Shown here: piece by piece, positions 22,289 to 36,242 of the stretch
Layout of the letters: each line of letters starts with the position of its first letter
Position numbering within the stretch: position 1 is the stretch's first letter
From: Microcebus murinus
Taxonomy: Eukaryota; Chordata; Mammalia; Primates; Cheirogaleidae
Assembly (NCBI RefSeq): GCF_040939455.1
Contig: NC_134112.1
Span: forward strand, 23,586,501-23,650,500
DNA length: 64,000 nt
Reading direction: 5' to 3'
Translations under genes and position numbers: made by a program
The notes under the pieces: generated by a model
Database searches by the model: none
What the model was told of the DNA's origin: nothing
The model's input: the letters and a program-made list of their open reading frames with translations, nothing else

Positions 22289-22784
22289 TTAGGGGAGATG
22301 TAGCTCGGCACTAACATATCTATAACAGAAGGATGTGGGGATTTTATTTGACTTTCTAAAAGCATCATTATGCAATGCAGATGTCAAAACAGCTGTGATT
22401 GTTCAGCTGCATCGATAAAACTAGATTAGAGAACTTAATGCAAAGGAGCGAGTCCCATTCTTCTCTGCCCAGACCACAGTGTATACCACACAAGCGTATG
22501 TCCACTCACATGTCTGTCCCTACCAAAGATCTGACAATCACACCTAATAGGTGTCAGATTTTCCTCTAGGGGAGCACCCCAATTCTCATTTGATGAGCGT
22601 GCCTGCTGTTCCTGTTTTTCTCCTCTCTAGCACTGTTATGAACAACCCTGTATTCACACATCTTGGCATGTTTGCCTGACTATTTCTGAAAAGTGCTCAT
22701 TATTTAAAAAAAAAAAAAATCTGGTGAATTGACCCACCCAGTTGGGTTCAATTTCTGGGCAAGAGACAGTGATGGTGGTGACAG

Positions 22785-22786
<2 letters not shown>

Positions 22787-22830
<44 letters not shown>

Positions 22831-22837
22831 ATGCGCG
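22787..22837. repeat. (GT)n with CG-rich alternating end, Z-DNA-prone
   Basis: An unbroken purine-pyrimidine alternation of 51 bp: about twenty GT units, then GCGCATGCGCG, which is itself nearly palindromic. Alternating GT/GC is the classical Z-DNA-forming sequence class. Confidence 0.95.
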
Positions 22838-25800
22838 AGTGCGTGCCCAGGCGTAGGAAAAGGGGCTGGTGTCTGTGAAAGCAGATTTAAGGGAAGGGAT
22901 GGGAGGCACCTGACAGGTTCAGCTGTAAAGAGCCTTTTCTTGGCTCTCATTTTCTTATTCTGCCAATATTCCCATACTCCGTGAGATAGTCTAGATCCTC
23001 TGCTCCTTTCAGGCCTTAAGCATTATGGGATGACCTCAGGTACTAATTTGGCCCTAGAAGACATTATATACTAGTTTCCCTGGGAACTTTAAAGGTGCTG
23101 AATGCACAGTGAAGGTAGAATAAATATTTGTCAATTGCCAGCCTGCCCGCTGCCCGAAAGTCTCCAGGCACTGGTGCCTAACCATGTAACGTCTTTGAAG
23201 CACTGGCCTATAATTTTCTCCACAGAAAGAACACTTTCTGGTGGTGATTGCAGGGAGAATAATGCCCTTTGTCTTGCTAGCAAACACCACTCACCCCTAA
23301 AAACCCAGCACCTGCAAACCTGGTAACTTTAGGTGAGGGCTTATTTCCAGCTTTTATAGAAGAAAGTTCTATTGGAAAAAAGTAATCCCTTGTTATTTTA
23401 TTTTGGACGAGCTTTTAATCAGAAACATAGGCAGTAACATATGTTAGAAAAATACATATGAAACATAGAACTTTGCATTTATAACTCACTATGGAAAATT
23501 CATGCTAATGCAGCTTAAGTTTGGGATTTTAATTGCACAGAAGTTGGGAAACTCAGAGTTCAAGTTCCCACAGCGAACTTCACTCCACATGTGCATCACA
23601 GGGCCTTTCCTGAGTGGGTGATCTAATTATTTGGCAAAAAGTGGTGCCATGAATAGTGATGGAAAGGATTTCTCCTCAGTGCTACCCTTCTCATAATCCC
23701 ACGCAAGATGGATAGGGAGCAACTGTAGCTACCAAATTGCACCCTTTTTAACGCTCAGCAGTCCTTGGGTATGTGTTTGGTGCCCATCGTGACAGCAATG
23801 CCACTGTAGCGCCTGGTGCAGGAGGTGCAGGACTTGACAATGTGCTGCCTAGGGGAACAGCCTGCTGCCATGACATCACCTGGTTCTCCAGAAGATCCCT
23901 CCCCAAACCCTTATGGGAGCATCTGTGTCCAGTGGGAACTGCCCCCAGCGCTACCCCCAGAGGGCATCTCAGTAACTCTCATGGTCAAACTTTTGAATCT
24001 GAAAGTTTAACTAAAAAGCCCCCAGGGGACTGGAAAATGAGCCTTCTCTAAGCAGACTTCTGTGTAACCTTGGGACAGTTGTCCAAGACAGCTGTTCTAC
24101 GTTGCTGTCTTCTGGCTTCGTTCCAGTTGTTGGGAGATGGCAAGGTGTGTGCCATTGAGACCCTGTTGGAGTCATTAGGTGTTGTGTCCAAGGGCGCTGC
24201 GAACTTAACTGTAGTAAGAAGTCTCCAGGTGTTTCTCATTAATTATGGGGTAGCTGACTGCATGGAAGTTTAGGTTGTCTTGTTTCTTGGTATCCGTATC
24301 CAAGTCTAACATGTTCTATATGTGTGCAGTATCTGCTTTTTCTTCTTGGGAAAATGGTGATGGTGTATTTGGGTGCTATGCTTTGCCTCTGGACCTGACC
24401 CCTGCCTGAGGGCCCCAAAGTGTGGGGCCCCCAGTACACACCACTGATATAGGAGGAGGGTGGTGGGGGAGAGAGATTGTAATGACCTTGATTCTTAAGC
24501 ACCCACTTAACTTCCTTCTTGGACTTTGTGAATGTTGGTGTTTGGACCAATAGCTGAATCAACTTGCTGTTACGGTTCTACCATCCTATTGAAGAAGAGT
24601 TACAAGTCTGCCTGTGAGTGGGCTGAAGTATAGGGTGCTCAACTCAGCAGTCATTTGAAAACACAAACAGCACATTTTTTAATAGCCCCTGGGCTCTGAG
24701 CACATTGAGAATCCATGATGCCACTTGTGAACAGCCTGGTCTCTCTGAGCCTGGAGGACCTGCAGAAACCTCTGGAAGATTCAGGGTCAAAGCCAATCAT
24801 CACTAGTAAGAGCTTCCAGCACAACATAATCTTTGGTATTTTAATCCAATCACACTAGGGAGAATAAAGCTGTGCTTGGGGGAGCCAGAACAAAACACAA
24901 AATCTTTCCTTTCCCCTCTGCATGTCTACATTTAAGGCATTTCAAAGAGGAACCATTCATAATTTATGAACAATCTGGCCACCTGTGTGTGTATAGAAAG
25001 TTACATTTAAGGAGAGCTTTTGGCTTATGCCTAAGAAGATGAAAGTGCAAAGCATTTCCAACCAAAAAGATAAATAACTGATTTTCCGAGTTGACATGCA
25101 TCCAAATCATGCTGCTTCTCACCTACATTTTAAAAATAACATTCCTAATCGGGTATTGGAAAATATTGAGTATTCTATGCTTTTTTTCTAGTTTCAGAGT
25201 TTTCTCTACTTCTGTGGGGTTTTTTTTCTTTCAGGTAGTATGATGATCAGAATACATTCTATTTGGTATATTTTTGACAGTGGAATTGCAGACCCTTGCT
25301 AAGCTATCTTTTTACATCTCCTTTTCTATTGTCTCCATGACGTACAGCTCAATGAACCAGAGATCTAAATCTACTATTTTATTGCCTACAACACAAGTAA
25401 TGGGGTGGTGGGGTGGGGAGTGTGAAACCATCTCTTTAAATCACATTGTCACAACTGAGTACCATTCTAAAAATGCCAAACAGAAAGCTTTCTGGTTGAT
25501 TTATTAATTGAAAATGGCCTCTCTAAGAATTTATCTTCTAACAAGCTTAAGATATCATTTTCATGATCTGTCTTCTTTTCCAGCTCAAGCTATTTCTTCT
25601 CTGACTCCAAATTTCTCTTAAGCAACTGCTCACCAGGGACTGACAATAATATAGTAGCTTGCCCTAAATCAGTACCTTCCTCCTAGAGAGAGCAAAGCTC
25701 TTTGCAGACATTAAGCCTGTGAAGTAGGAGACAAAGACAATTCTCCACCTTTTGGAGATAATAGAAAATTCCTTGGAAGAAATGTTAAGTCACCTGCTTA

Positions 25801-26802
25801 GGAGTCAGTAAAGTGAAGGAATTTGAAGCTGGTGTTGTTCTTGGTGGTGCGGCCTACTTGGATTGACAGCTTTTGGGGCAGAAGAAAGACGGCAGATAAT
25901 AAAGAATAAGGTGGAGAAGGCAAGAAGGAAGGAAAAATCAAGGACAGAGGGAAGGGAGGAGGACCTGCGGAGAGCAGCAAGAGCAAAAGCAAGTTGGCTC
26001 TCACCGAAGATGTAAAACACAGACTATTCAATGGCTCCGCCATTTGTTAATTTACAATGATAAGGCAGAACCATTGTAAAAGAGAAGTGAATGCAAGATT
26101 GAGTCAAAATATTCCAAGCTCAAAACAAGCTCAATTCCTTTTTTTGGAGTATTGCCCACTCCACCCTAGTTTCCAGATAAATTAATCACCAAAGGGACAT
26201 TAGCAGGTGGTTACTTCTCTTCACCCTACGCCAGCGAAGAGAGAGTCTGGATTTGGTGTGGCAGATAAGGAAGGAACTGAATCCTGTAAGGTTGTTTTTA
26301 TATGAATGACATCCTACACAGACATGTGCCCACTCCTGTCAGGTTTTCAAACCCTGAGTGGTTAACCAGAGGCTAACAAAATGGTTAACCAAATGTGTCA
26401 ACCACTAAGCCATGTGGAAATGGTGATGGCAGTTCTAGCAATGGGGGGTTGTTCTCCCATTTCTGTGACACATTCCAATCAGCAGCCCCAGCCTGATTTT
26501 TAGAATGGCATCGTGTGTAAAGAGTACATTCAGGTCTGCAGAGCTTGCATGAATAAAGCCCAGCTCACCAGGGGAAGGGCCTTCTGTGCTGATGGACTGA
26601 CTACTTCTCCTGCTAGGCAGATGTTGCTGCTCTAGGTATGGATGGAAGCATTTTCTCCAACATGTCCACATGAGCTCACCACTTGGTTCTGGTCTAACTG
26701 ATGGGACCAAGTCCATCTGAGTGGAAATCTTTTTTTAAAAAAAAATACTAGATGGATTGTTTTTCTTGGTCCCATTTCAGTGCCTGCCATTTTTTCCCTT
26801 AC

Positions 26803-26826
26803 TTTTTTTGTTTGTTTGTTTGTTTT
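26803..26826. repeat. (TTTG)n microsatellite
   Basis: TTTTTTTGTTTGTTTGTTTG followed by TTTTC. About four to five units. Confidence 0.85.
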
Positions 26827-27243
26827 CTGCTCCTTTTATTTCCTTCCAAAACCCATTCACTATGGGAACTATATCATCATTAATCTTCCTTGGTGGGACA
26901 TCACATACTGTATGTTTTGCCAAGGAGGATAACTGTCAATAGTCAGATACTCAACTTATTATGGTTGGATAACATTTGCTATGAATAGGACTACTTTTTA
27001 TAATAAATGAACAGAATTGATTTGTATCATTTAGAACCTCAAAATCCTTTAGGATGGATATGTACTAACATTCAATTTTGTAAACAAAGAAAGAAAGAAA
27101 TATTATACTCTTCTGACATCCACCCTAACTCTTTCTCCTAAGCAAAAAAATAAATAAATAAAAATAAAATCAAAATCAGGTTCCAACAAGAGAAAAGATG
27201 CATTTAAGTGCTTCTGTTCACTCCATTCAAAAATCTTAAATTC

Positions 27244-27444
27244 AGAGAGATGAACACACAAGTGTACAGAGGGAAGTGAAACTCAGTGGAAAGCAACCAG
27301 GGGGAAGGAGAAGGGGAGGGAAATAAACCAACCTAATGAACACTATTTGGGTTATGGGCATACCTATAGCCAAGACTTAAGCACTATAAAAATGATTCAT
27401 GTAACCTAAAACATTTGTATCCTCTTAATATTTTGAGATTTAAA
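27244..27444 (+). mobile_element. Short 5'-truncated LINE-1 3' UTR with target-site duplications
   Basis: The insert is flanked by a perfect 15-bp direct repeat AAAAATCTTAAATTC at 27229-27243 and 27445-27459; the A-rich tail merges into the 3' copy. The body has the L1 3' UTR pattern GGGGGAAGGAGAAGGGGAGG, GAACACTATTTGGGTTATGG, CATGTAACCTAAAACATTTG and TTAATATTTTGAGATTT. It is about 200 bp long and contains no coding sequence. The insertion target fits the L1 endonuclease preference (TT/AAAA on the bottom strand). Confidence 0.85.
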
Positions 27445-28876
27445 AAAAATCTTAAATTCCATCTGTGTGCATCACATTGATTCCCGTGGTGTTCTTGGAT
27501 GGAAGATTGTAGAGACATAGACAGGGAAAGTGAATGTAAACAGAAGCATGTCCTCATTCTATTAAGTCTCTTTCTTCGATCACACCAGGTTTTAAAATTT
27601 TTAACTCTTTTCAGTTTTTCATTTAAAGATAGTGTACCACTGGATAAAAAATACAGGGCTCTAACAATGTGTATTCATGACCCATGCTGATGACACCAAT
27701 TCTTATTACTATATTAATCTGTCTTCTGAAATAACAGTTACATGTTTCTTTCAATCCTAATTTGGGGCCTTGGTTTTGTGTGCAGAGATGATAAGCCCTC
27801 CAAATGCATTCTCTTTCCATTTCACTGCTATTTGCTTAGCTTTGATCTCAGATAGAATTCAGATCTGTAATATCAGTTGTCAATTAAGTATATTTTCAGA
27901 AGGATAAGACAACAGAGAATGTTTTATGCAGCGCTGGTAAGCCGTGGTGTTTCCAAAGCACTTGCTGTTCAAACTCAATGAATGGACCTGCTGGGAAGAC
28001 GGACCTCCTTTAAAACTAAGCTACCCCCCAAAAGGGACATGGAGGGGGACTGAAAGATAAAGTGCAGCATCAGTCTGGTTGATTTTCCTCCTAAATGACA
28101 GTAACTACCCAGGTAAGAGGTGAACACCCTCAGGATTAGTTGATTGTGATCATCTCAGAACTTAAAAATTACAAAATAATATCAGATGAAATCCACAAAT
28201 CTCACGAATCAGAGCTAACGATTGCATTAAGTGATTCCTGAATTTACATTTAACATGGTTGGTTCTGAGTTGCAAGGCTGATTCAAAGAATACCTATAAA
28301 ACAACTAACAAGAAAACAAACTCAATGCAGTACTAGTGTCTACAGTGACAAATATAGGTGGGCTCTGTTTATTCTGAGAAAAGAAGGTTGTCAGGACAAC
28401 TGAGTGAAACATTTCAAATGCAAGTTAAAGTTCTACTTTTTAAGTACACGAGGAAAAACAGTCAGACTACCATTTGAGGGAGATTAACATGTCAGATGCA
28501 CATCTGAGATTCCATAATCCTGTGCTGCCAAAATATATGCCAATGTAGGAATAAAGAAGACTTAAAGTAACTGAACCTTTCACTCTTATATGTTCTTGGG
28601 GAGCGTGGGTGATGTGCAGCTTGGGCTCTGATGTACTAAGGCTGGTCATTAAATGTTCCATGACTTCTTTTTTTTTTTCTTAACCAGAAGAGGGTTTTAA
28701 CCTGGCTCCAATTCAGCTAGGGCAATGGCAGCCTCCCTCCCAAAGATTCCTTCTACACTTCCAACTGGCAAACACTTGCTTCGTTTCCTCCTATAGAGTA
28801 AGGACTATGAAGCATGACTGGCTGAATGTGGCAGCTCCTCACTCTGCACCTCCCTGGTGTTTGGGGGGAAGTCCCT

Positions 28877-28965
28877 CATTCTTTCAACACACATTTACTG
28901 AGCATTCACTCTGTGCGCAGTAAGTAACACCAACACAAAGATAATACTGCCCTTTTCTGAAAAAC
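28877..28965 (-). repeat. L2 LINE 3' terminus fragment
   Basis: CATTCTTTCAACACACATTTACTGAGCATTCACTCTGTGC (in part) matches the reverse of the L2 3' end. Short. Confidence 0.55.
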
Positions 28966-29182
28966 TCAAAATGGAGTGGATTCCATTGCCTGTGAGGAGC
29001 TGTGACATTGTAGGTTAAAAGGGTAATTCCTATTGAGATTTTAAGTCAACATTAGATTTTTCTAGCCTGAATTAAATAAATAGTGCTGGAGCTAGTCAGC
29101 TAACTAGCATTTTTTGATTGCAACATATCAAGTCTATGTAGTTAACTCTGGCCTAAACTGGGATTTTTAGTCATGGCTTAAT

Positions 29183-29412
29183 CCAGTCATTCTCAAATTA
29201 GGGCAGTTTTGGCCTCTGGGGGGACATTTGCCAGTACCTGGAAACATTTTTCATTGTCACAACTTGGAGCAGGATAGATAGGGTGCTACCAGCATCTAGT
29301 GGGTAGAAGCCAGGGATGCTGCCTAACATTCTACAATGTACAAGATAGCCCCCACAACAAAAAATTATCTAGCTCAAAATGCCAACAGTGCCACAGCTGA
29401 GAAATCCTGCCT
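29183..29412 (+). repeat. MER20 (hAT-Charlie DNA transposon fossil), full length
   Basis: Almost complete: CAGTCATTCTCAAATTAGGG, GGGGGGACATTTGCCAG, TTTTTCATTGTCACAACTTG, GCATCTAGTGGGTAGAAGCC, AGGGATGCTGC, TTCTACAATGTACAAGATAG, GCCAACAGTGCCACAGCTGA GAAATCCTG (shown split). It is the second MER20 in this gene window. Confidence 0.88.
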
Positions 29413-29689
29413 CAACCTGACAGCCAGGCTAACTAAACTATGACTAAATAACATTTATCAATAGCTTAATTATTTTATGACTCTGAAGGAGACACCATAG
29501 GACCACTGTGATGTGGTATTAAAATCAACTGGTATCAAAATTCAGCTAAATAACAAAATATCTTCTTTGTCACATTTCCCCTCTGTCTTTAATGAAGTTC
29601 ATCAAACCACTCTGTGGTTCAAGAATGATGATAGCAACGTTAAACATTTAGTTTTCTATAACCACAGGCTCTAATAACTGAAAGAGTTT

Positions 29690-29850
29690 TGGAGCCCACC
29701 TAGCCCAAGACTATTCTATTTCACATATTAAAAAACAGAGGGTCGGTGAGGTTAAAGGCCACTGTGAAAACATGACAAGTTCAAGGTTGAGGTTATATTA
29801 GGATCCATGCCTCCTGAACGCCAGTCCAGGCTTTCTTTGCTGCCCTAGGG
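29690..29850 (-). repeat. MIR-like SINE, reverse orientation, degenerate
   Basis: TTTCACATATTAAAAAACAG, GGTCGGTGAGGTTAAAGGCC, then CATGCCTCCTGAACGCCAGTCCAGGC (in part) keep the order of a reverse MIR-family element, heavily diverged. Confidence 0.5.
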
Positions 29851-32094
29851 ACTAGTCTGGCACTCAGCTGCATCTTGACTATTAAAGAAGAAGCAAGAGA
29901 CGACATACGAAAATGCTAAGAGCCCATGTGCTGTGTGTTTCCGTGGCACTGAGTCTATGTGATTTGAGGCTGGGCTGTGTCTTGTCAGGAGCCACAGGGA
30001 CAGTGTCAGCCGCTGTGCCACTGGCAGCAGAAGGGCAGAGTTCGCTAAACCCACGGCAGGTGCATCTCCTGCTCTGGAGACACAGGTGCTCTGCTGGCAG
30101 GATCCGCCACCTGCTCACCTGTTTGGGAGATAAAGCCGGTCCCAAGACCTTCCTGGGAGGGTTATCTAGAGCATCACCATGTTCTCCCTCACCAATGGCA
30201 GCTGGGCCACTTCACTCAGCTGTCTTCCTAAAACGATTATTGGACTATCTTCTGTTATCTTTTAAATAATTCCAGCCCTGTGAAGTTGGTTGAAGGGAAT
30301 TACGCAAAACCCTGACATTCTCTTCTCATCGATTAGAGATTAGATTAGATTGGCACATGGATTTGGCCAGCAGGATAGGATAAGAGGTATATACTCCACT
30401 TATCTACAGGAAAGTTGTGACAGCAGGCTCTGAATTATGTAGTGAATTTAACACTTCTTCTATTTTCAAATAATCAACCAAAATCTAGAGATACCAAAAA
30501 CATTCTCATAAACCTTTTTAGTAGACAGACTTGACATTTTCTTAGCCAATAAGAGTAGGAAGGAGGACTTCCCTCCCACTCTCACTCTACCTTTCCTCCA
30601 TAAAGAATTTTAAGAGAGGGCCTGGAAAAAGTCAAATCAAAGTATCTAAGTAACTTCCCCTTACTTCCTTTCTCTTCTTAGAGCTTCTGTAAAATACAGG
30701 GCATGTCAAAGCAAACTTTTAGTTTAAATTTTCTGTTTTGTGTTGCTCATTTTCTTTGAGAGGATTGGGGAAAAGCCATGTCAAATGGGTGATCATGAAG
30801 CTGAACACGAGTTGGCTGTCTCTTCTTTCGGCCTTCTGACCCTATCACTAATGTTCTCGTTCAGACTGTCACCATCTGTCTCCCTGCCACCCCTGGATCT
30901 GCCTCATGACCAAGGAAGTGGAAGAAAGTATGAGGCTCCTGTGTGCGTGTGCACGCATGGACGGTGTGCACATAGCATGAAGAGGAGGGAACGGAGAGGA
31001 AGAAGGTATGAAGCCACACGACCAGGTTCTAGATATCATGTAGAAGTCTGCTTGGAGATTTTCCTATGGACCTTTAAACAGGATATTTGTTGGGAATTTT
31101 GGATTCTGTCCTGTGGAGTTCAAGTGCATTCTTCAGGGCAGCCAGTTACAGTTCCACAGAGGTGTGAATGCCCTGGAGTTTCACAGGCACAATACTTCAC
31201 ATTGTTGGTTCGGAATTGCTTTAATTCCTCTCTCCACTGCCCCGCCCCCACCGCCATTAAGAAGCCTCATCTGCAGAGAGGCCAGGACTGAAAATGCCAA
31301 CGAAAGCACAGAAACACTGCAGTAAACATTCTAGTATAGGAATATAATCAAACATTAACAAGAAATGTGGTCCCAATTTTTGCCTGATAATGGTCGAGCT
31401 TAGACTTTAGCAATCACACGAAGTTTGCCCAAAGAGCTCTATTTTCCTGGGACTAGGGGGTGAGGGGGGGAACAGCCATCACTTCATCCCATTTATGGAC
31501 AGTGGATTAGAGTTCTGTGCCCTATAGGCAGTGAAGCACGTATGCTCTGGAAAAGAGCTCCCTCGAAGCGTGTTTGGAAGCCCATGAATCAAACAGATCA
31601 ACAGCGCCCCCATTCACCCAGCCTACATCTGTTGCCAGTTCCAGACCGTTCCATGCGGATGATTTGTATATTATTCCACAGGGTGACACCCTAAAATGCG
31701 AGCACCTCTAAGAGAATTCTGGCTTTGAACTGGGACACACAAGCCCAGATGCTTCCCAACTCACGTGAACCCCGGGAGGTCTCCACACTATAGAGTGAGT
31801 CTATACAGAAGAGCCTAATGATGTCTACACGTGAATGTAGCCTGACGGTGACTGTTTATTTGTCTGACTTTGAGAAACTGCGCTGGAGACCATCAGAAAA
31901 ATGAATAAAGAAAATCCTCCTCAAATGGCACCGAGCCACGTATAGGTTAAGAGATGCTGCTGAACAGTCCTGAAGAACAGCTTGTAAAAAATCAATACCT
32001 TTAATGACGGTGACTTAAAATGAAGCCTTAGCATACAGAAGAAAGAGGGTAGACAGTTGCTAAGGCGCAAAAATGGGTGAAAAGTGGAACAGTG

Positions 32095-32760
32095 TGCATC
32101 AGGCGGCCACTCTCGGATTCCCGAAGACTCTGGCGACCCTTTTGCACTCGCTCCAGAAAGGCCCGAAAGCTGTTTGGCATTAGAGGCGGAGAGAGAGAAA
32201 GCAGACATCGTCGTAACCCTTCGCTCCTGAACCACATCACACCCCCCTCCCTTAATAGGAATCTTGCGGGCTTAAACCACAGGCTCATATCCGAGCCTTT
32301 CCTGCCAGGGCAGCAGACAGACCTTGCTTTCCCACAGACCGGCGCAGAACCTCAGCATCCCACCACCATGCTGGGGCTTAAGAATCCATCATCAGGGCAG
32401 CCAAATCCGCTTCTCCACTCCCTGAGACTCCGTCCTGGCCCCCAGCCAGAGTGCGAAGACCAGGAGGGGGAAAAAAAAATCCTATCCTGGGCAGGAGGGT
32501 GGGGAGCAGCGAGAAAGGGTTCAAGTGGCTAATTTTTCCACTTTCCCCCTGCTGAGGCTAAAGCAGTGACAGATAATTTATCACACATTTTGATTGCACG
32601 CCAGCTGGCTGTAAAAAAAAAAAAAGAAGAAAGAGTTGTTTATTAATTTAATTAGCTGGCTTATTTATCAGGGCCGGGTCAGCGGGGGCGGTGAGAAGCC
32701 ACAGGATGCCCATGTCAGGCTGTCTCTCGCAGGCCCTGCAGGCAAGGGGGGACGCACATT
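32095..32760. promoter_or_regulatory. Candidate conserved intronic regulatory block
   Basis: A repeat-free block with more CpG than its surroundings in the first half (GGCGGCCACTCTCGGATTCC, GAGGCGGAGAG, ACCGGCGCAG), followed by GATAATTTATCACACATTTT, GCACGCCAGCTGGCTG, a short A-run, TTATTAATTTAATTAGCTGG and CTTATTTATCAGGGCCGGG. It mixes GATA-type (GATAA/TTATC), E-box and TAAT cores. Frames here are open by chance. A developmental enhancer is plausible from composition; there is no direct evidence. Confidence 0.35.
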
Positions 32761-35700
32761 CTCAGCCCCAGGACTTGAAGTGTCGCTCTAGCTGTGTTTA
32801 CCCTGAGCGCTTGGAGTGCCCGGAGGAAGCCCATCAACTGTAACGCAATACCAGGGTTGGAAGAGGCTCCAAACAGGACAAAGTCATTAGTGTTTTTTAC
32901 GCTTTCAGGGGGCCACTGTCAGACACAATGCTACGTCCTTTCTGGACTCATGTTGCTTGTTGCCGTCGCTTTTTTCCCATGTGTCGGTGGGAATTTATAC
33001 ACCGGGCTGCAGCATAGCTGTCCTGGTCTGTTCCGGCTAATGATGCCCAGGATTAGGGATATCATTCATTCAGTAAGTGGCTTATTGAAGAAAAATTCAT
33101 GAACGGTGCATCGAGGGGCTTGCTTTGTGCCAAGCTCTGATTGCAGGACTTTTACTGAGGTTGCTGGTTATAGTTAATTCCCATGGGGTGGGGGCAATGG
33201 GGGCCCATTTTACCAACCAGCTAGGTAAGGCAGAGATTTGAATCCATTTACCCTTCCCCAAGGCCCTCCTCATTCCCTTGTGGCTATGGGTGACGCTGGA
33301 CCACACACCTCTGCGAACGCTGTAATGGCAAGAAGCAAGGAAGAAAAGAAAGGAAGGGATATTTACAGTTTTATTTTTTCATTTCAGAACAACCTAACTG
33401 TAAGCAAATGGTTATAATGTATACATTTGACTTTGTTTTTATTCATAGTATCACCATTTTCCTCATGAGCCTTACAAATAAAGTGCTTTAAAGGAAGACA
33501 AATTTGGGACAAATATCTAAATAGACTCCTTTTCACACATCATTTAGAATTAAGTGTGGATATTGTGGATAAATGGTGAGAGAGGCATCTAAGACTACAA
33601 TAAATTTTCTGGTTCACTGGCTTGTTGATCAAGCAGCACAGGTGACATAAAAGTGGTGCCAACGACAAGGCCATGCTAGTAACTTTAGCAGGGATGTCGC
33701 TTATTAAGGGGAAATGTAATTTTTGAGCCTTCTGCAGGGCCCGGTCTCGGGTGAGAGGAGAGAGGCATAAGAGCGTTTTATTGAATGTTAGTATCTGGAG
33801 GTATATTATGCTGGCTTCTCCATAGCATGCTGGGAGTCAGGACCTCTTCGTCGTTCCACGTCAGTCACTAATGGTATGAGGGGGCAAAGGTTTTTCGCAA
33901 CTTCTGGAAATGTCTTGAATCATCATCTTCCTTTCCTCTCCCCCTCCCTTCCTTCTCTGCATGTGTCTTCCATGTGCGAGAATGAAACAAAAGCTCCGGT
34001 GCGCAGACGACTGTGTGTGGAAAGGCTCTCGGCGATGTCACCACGCTGGGACTCCTTGGTGTGTCCGCCCCGCCCGGCCTATGAAAGAGCCTGTGTTGTC
34101 CCTTTTCCACTGCCATTTGCCAACTCAGTTTTTGGCTCTTTGGTTGCTGAACTTAGCTTCTCCCTTGACGATTTGCTAATTTCTAAAATGTCCCCGAGAA
34201 ATACCAAATCCTTAATGTTGGCTCTTTTTGATAATATCTCCAACACTTGCCTTCTTCTAATGCCTAAAAATCGTCCTTTGAGTTGAATGAAATCAAGTGG
34301 GATTAACCCCCATCTTCCTAGTAACGTCTTCTGCCACATCCGTTGCAACTGGTGGGCAGCTTCCGCTTTCAAAAATGGGAAGGAAATTTTAGGTGGCGAT
34401 GCACTCGTAGTTCTTTCATTTCTTCTTTTTCTTTTCAGAGCAAATTAAGCAAATAAAAAAAAAATTAACTTTAACACTGACATATTTTACCACATGTGGG
34501 GTATTGGGTTTTTCATATGAGTTCAAGTTTTCCAATTAACTGTGCTGTTTTCAATTCCTGCCGCTGACTGTATCGACATGGGACTTTAAAAACTTTTTGT
34601 GACAATTATATCTGGAGATGGCAAGGCCAATATGCTAATTTATCCTAGCATTTCCTTAATCTTTTGTATGGTAAAAAAGATGCTTTGTTAAACTTGTAAA
34701 AAAATTTCTCCAGCAGTCTTGGGTCAAAAACACTCTTACTGTATTTCCACCAAAGGGTCAAGCAGATATGCATGTATCCATGTTTATGATTGAGAAGTTT
34801 ATTCACGTGTAGGGAAAACTGCTCAATTTGAAATCCACATTGTTGAAGCCTAATGAATTTTTAGATTCAACAAGATCTCTAGTAAAGTTCATTTTCAGTT
34901 TTTAAAATTATGGAAAAGTCCAAACCCTCTGCCCTGTGTAAAATATTTCCAGAAAAAATAAAAAATACATTCTTGTAACAAACAAGACTGCTTGATTGAC
35001 AGGAAACTTCATGGAAGAATTCATAGCTTTCCTTTGTTACTATCTTGTCCAACCTCTAAATTTATTTCAAATGAGAAGTTACATTTTTTAAAGTGAGGGA
35101 AATACTCTTGCATAGAGTGGAAACCACCTTGGTTGTGGAAGTCTGGCCTCTGAAGTTGGAAATGCTGTGGGTGATTTGTCCCTGAGCAATGCTTGATTTT
35201 CACAAAAATATTTCTCAGATTGACTTCTGGGGTTTACTTCCAGAAGGTTTTTGTGACTGAACACAAATTTTATATTTTAAGTCCGATTCCTTTGAAAATG
35301 GAAACATTACCAGGTAATTGCATTAATGTAGGTTCCTTAAGACCACATATCAACATTTTATAAGTTCTTAATTTTACCACTACAGCCTATCAAACATCTC
35401 TGTGCAAATAAGACTTATAATTTTGATGTAAGTCAGGTACATTAGGGATTTTTAAGGATTTCTCATGATCTTATTCCCCTAGAGAATGGGAATCCCATCT
35501 GCTTTGTTGAATGCAGGATCATCAAAGGGCACTGATCTCTCCAAATGGCTTCATTCATTACTGTCTCTGGATCTTCCAGGGCATCTGCCCCATAGAGGGT
35601 CAACTCAGTCAACTCAGCTACAGTTCAAGCTCCAATAGATGTTCCAACACAGCTGATCCAATCCATACCTCCTTTAGGATGTAAAATGCTCAGAGACCCA

Positions 35701-35894
35701 CTAACAGGAATGAATATCCCCTCCCTCAGAGTTCAACATTACAGAATAACATAATTCTATTCCTCAAGTTCCAATTTAATATGCATTCAGAATCTAGCAC
35801 TATTTTGGCTAAGACGATTTGAATAGATTTTACTCTGCTGCCATCATAAATATAAACTACAGTGCAAAAGAGGAAAAATAGGCTGCAGCTTCAA

Positions 35895-35923
35895 AAGAAA
35901 AACAAACAAACAAACAAACATTG
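35895..35923 (+). repeat. (AAAC)n microsatellite
   Basis: AAAAGAAAAACAAACAAACA and further AAAC units, about five in all, 70 bp upstream of an Alu insertion. Confidence 0.85.
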
Positions 35924-35948
35924 TCTTGTGTGTTGGGTATATGCCTCA

Positions 35949-36242
<294 letters not shown>

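Noticed and set aside
23760..24600. Possible processed pseudogene, suggested by dense open frames and CAG-rich text
   Set aside because: No protein family recognised, no poly(A) tail or target-site duplication seen.
30740..31291. 183-codon plus-strand open frame, the longest in the window
   Set aside because: No recognisable domain, no relation to a known protein, no splice or promoter context; chance length is plausible in 64 kb.
32077..32532. 151-codon plus-strand open frame in GC-richer sequence
   Set aside because: GC-rich sequence has few stops; overlapping frames on both strands are also open, and the peptide resembles nothing known.
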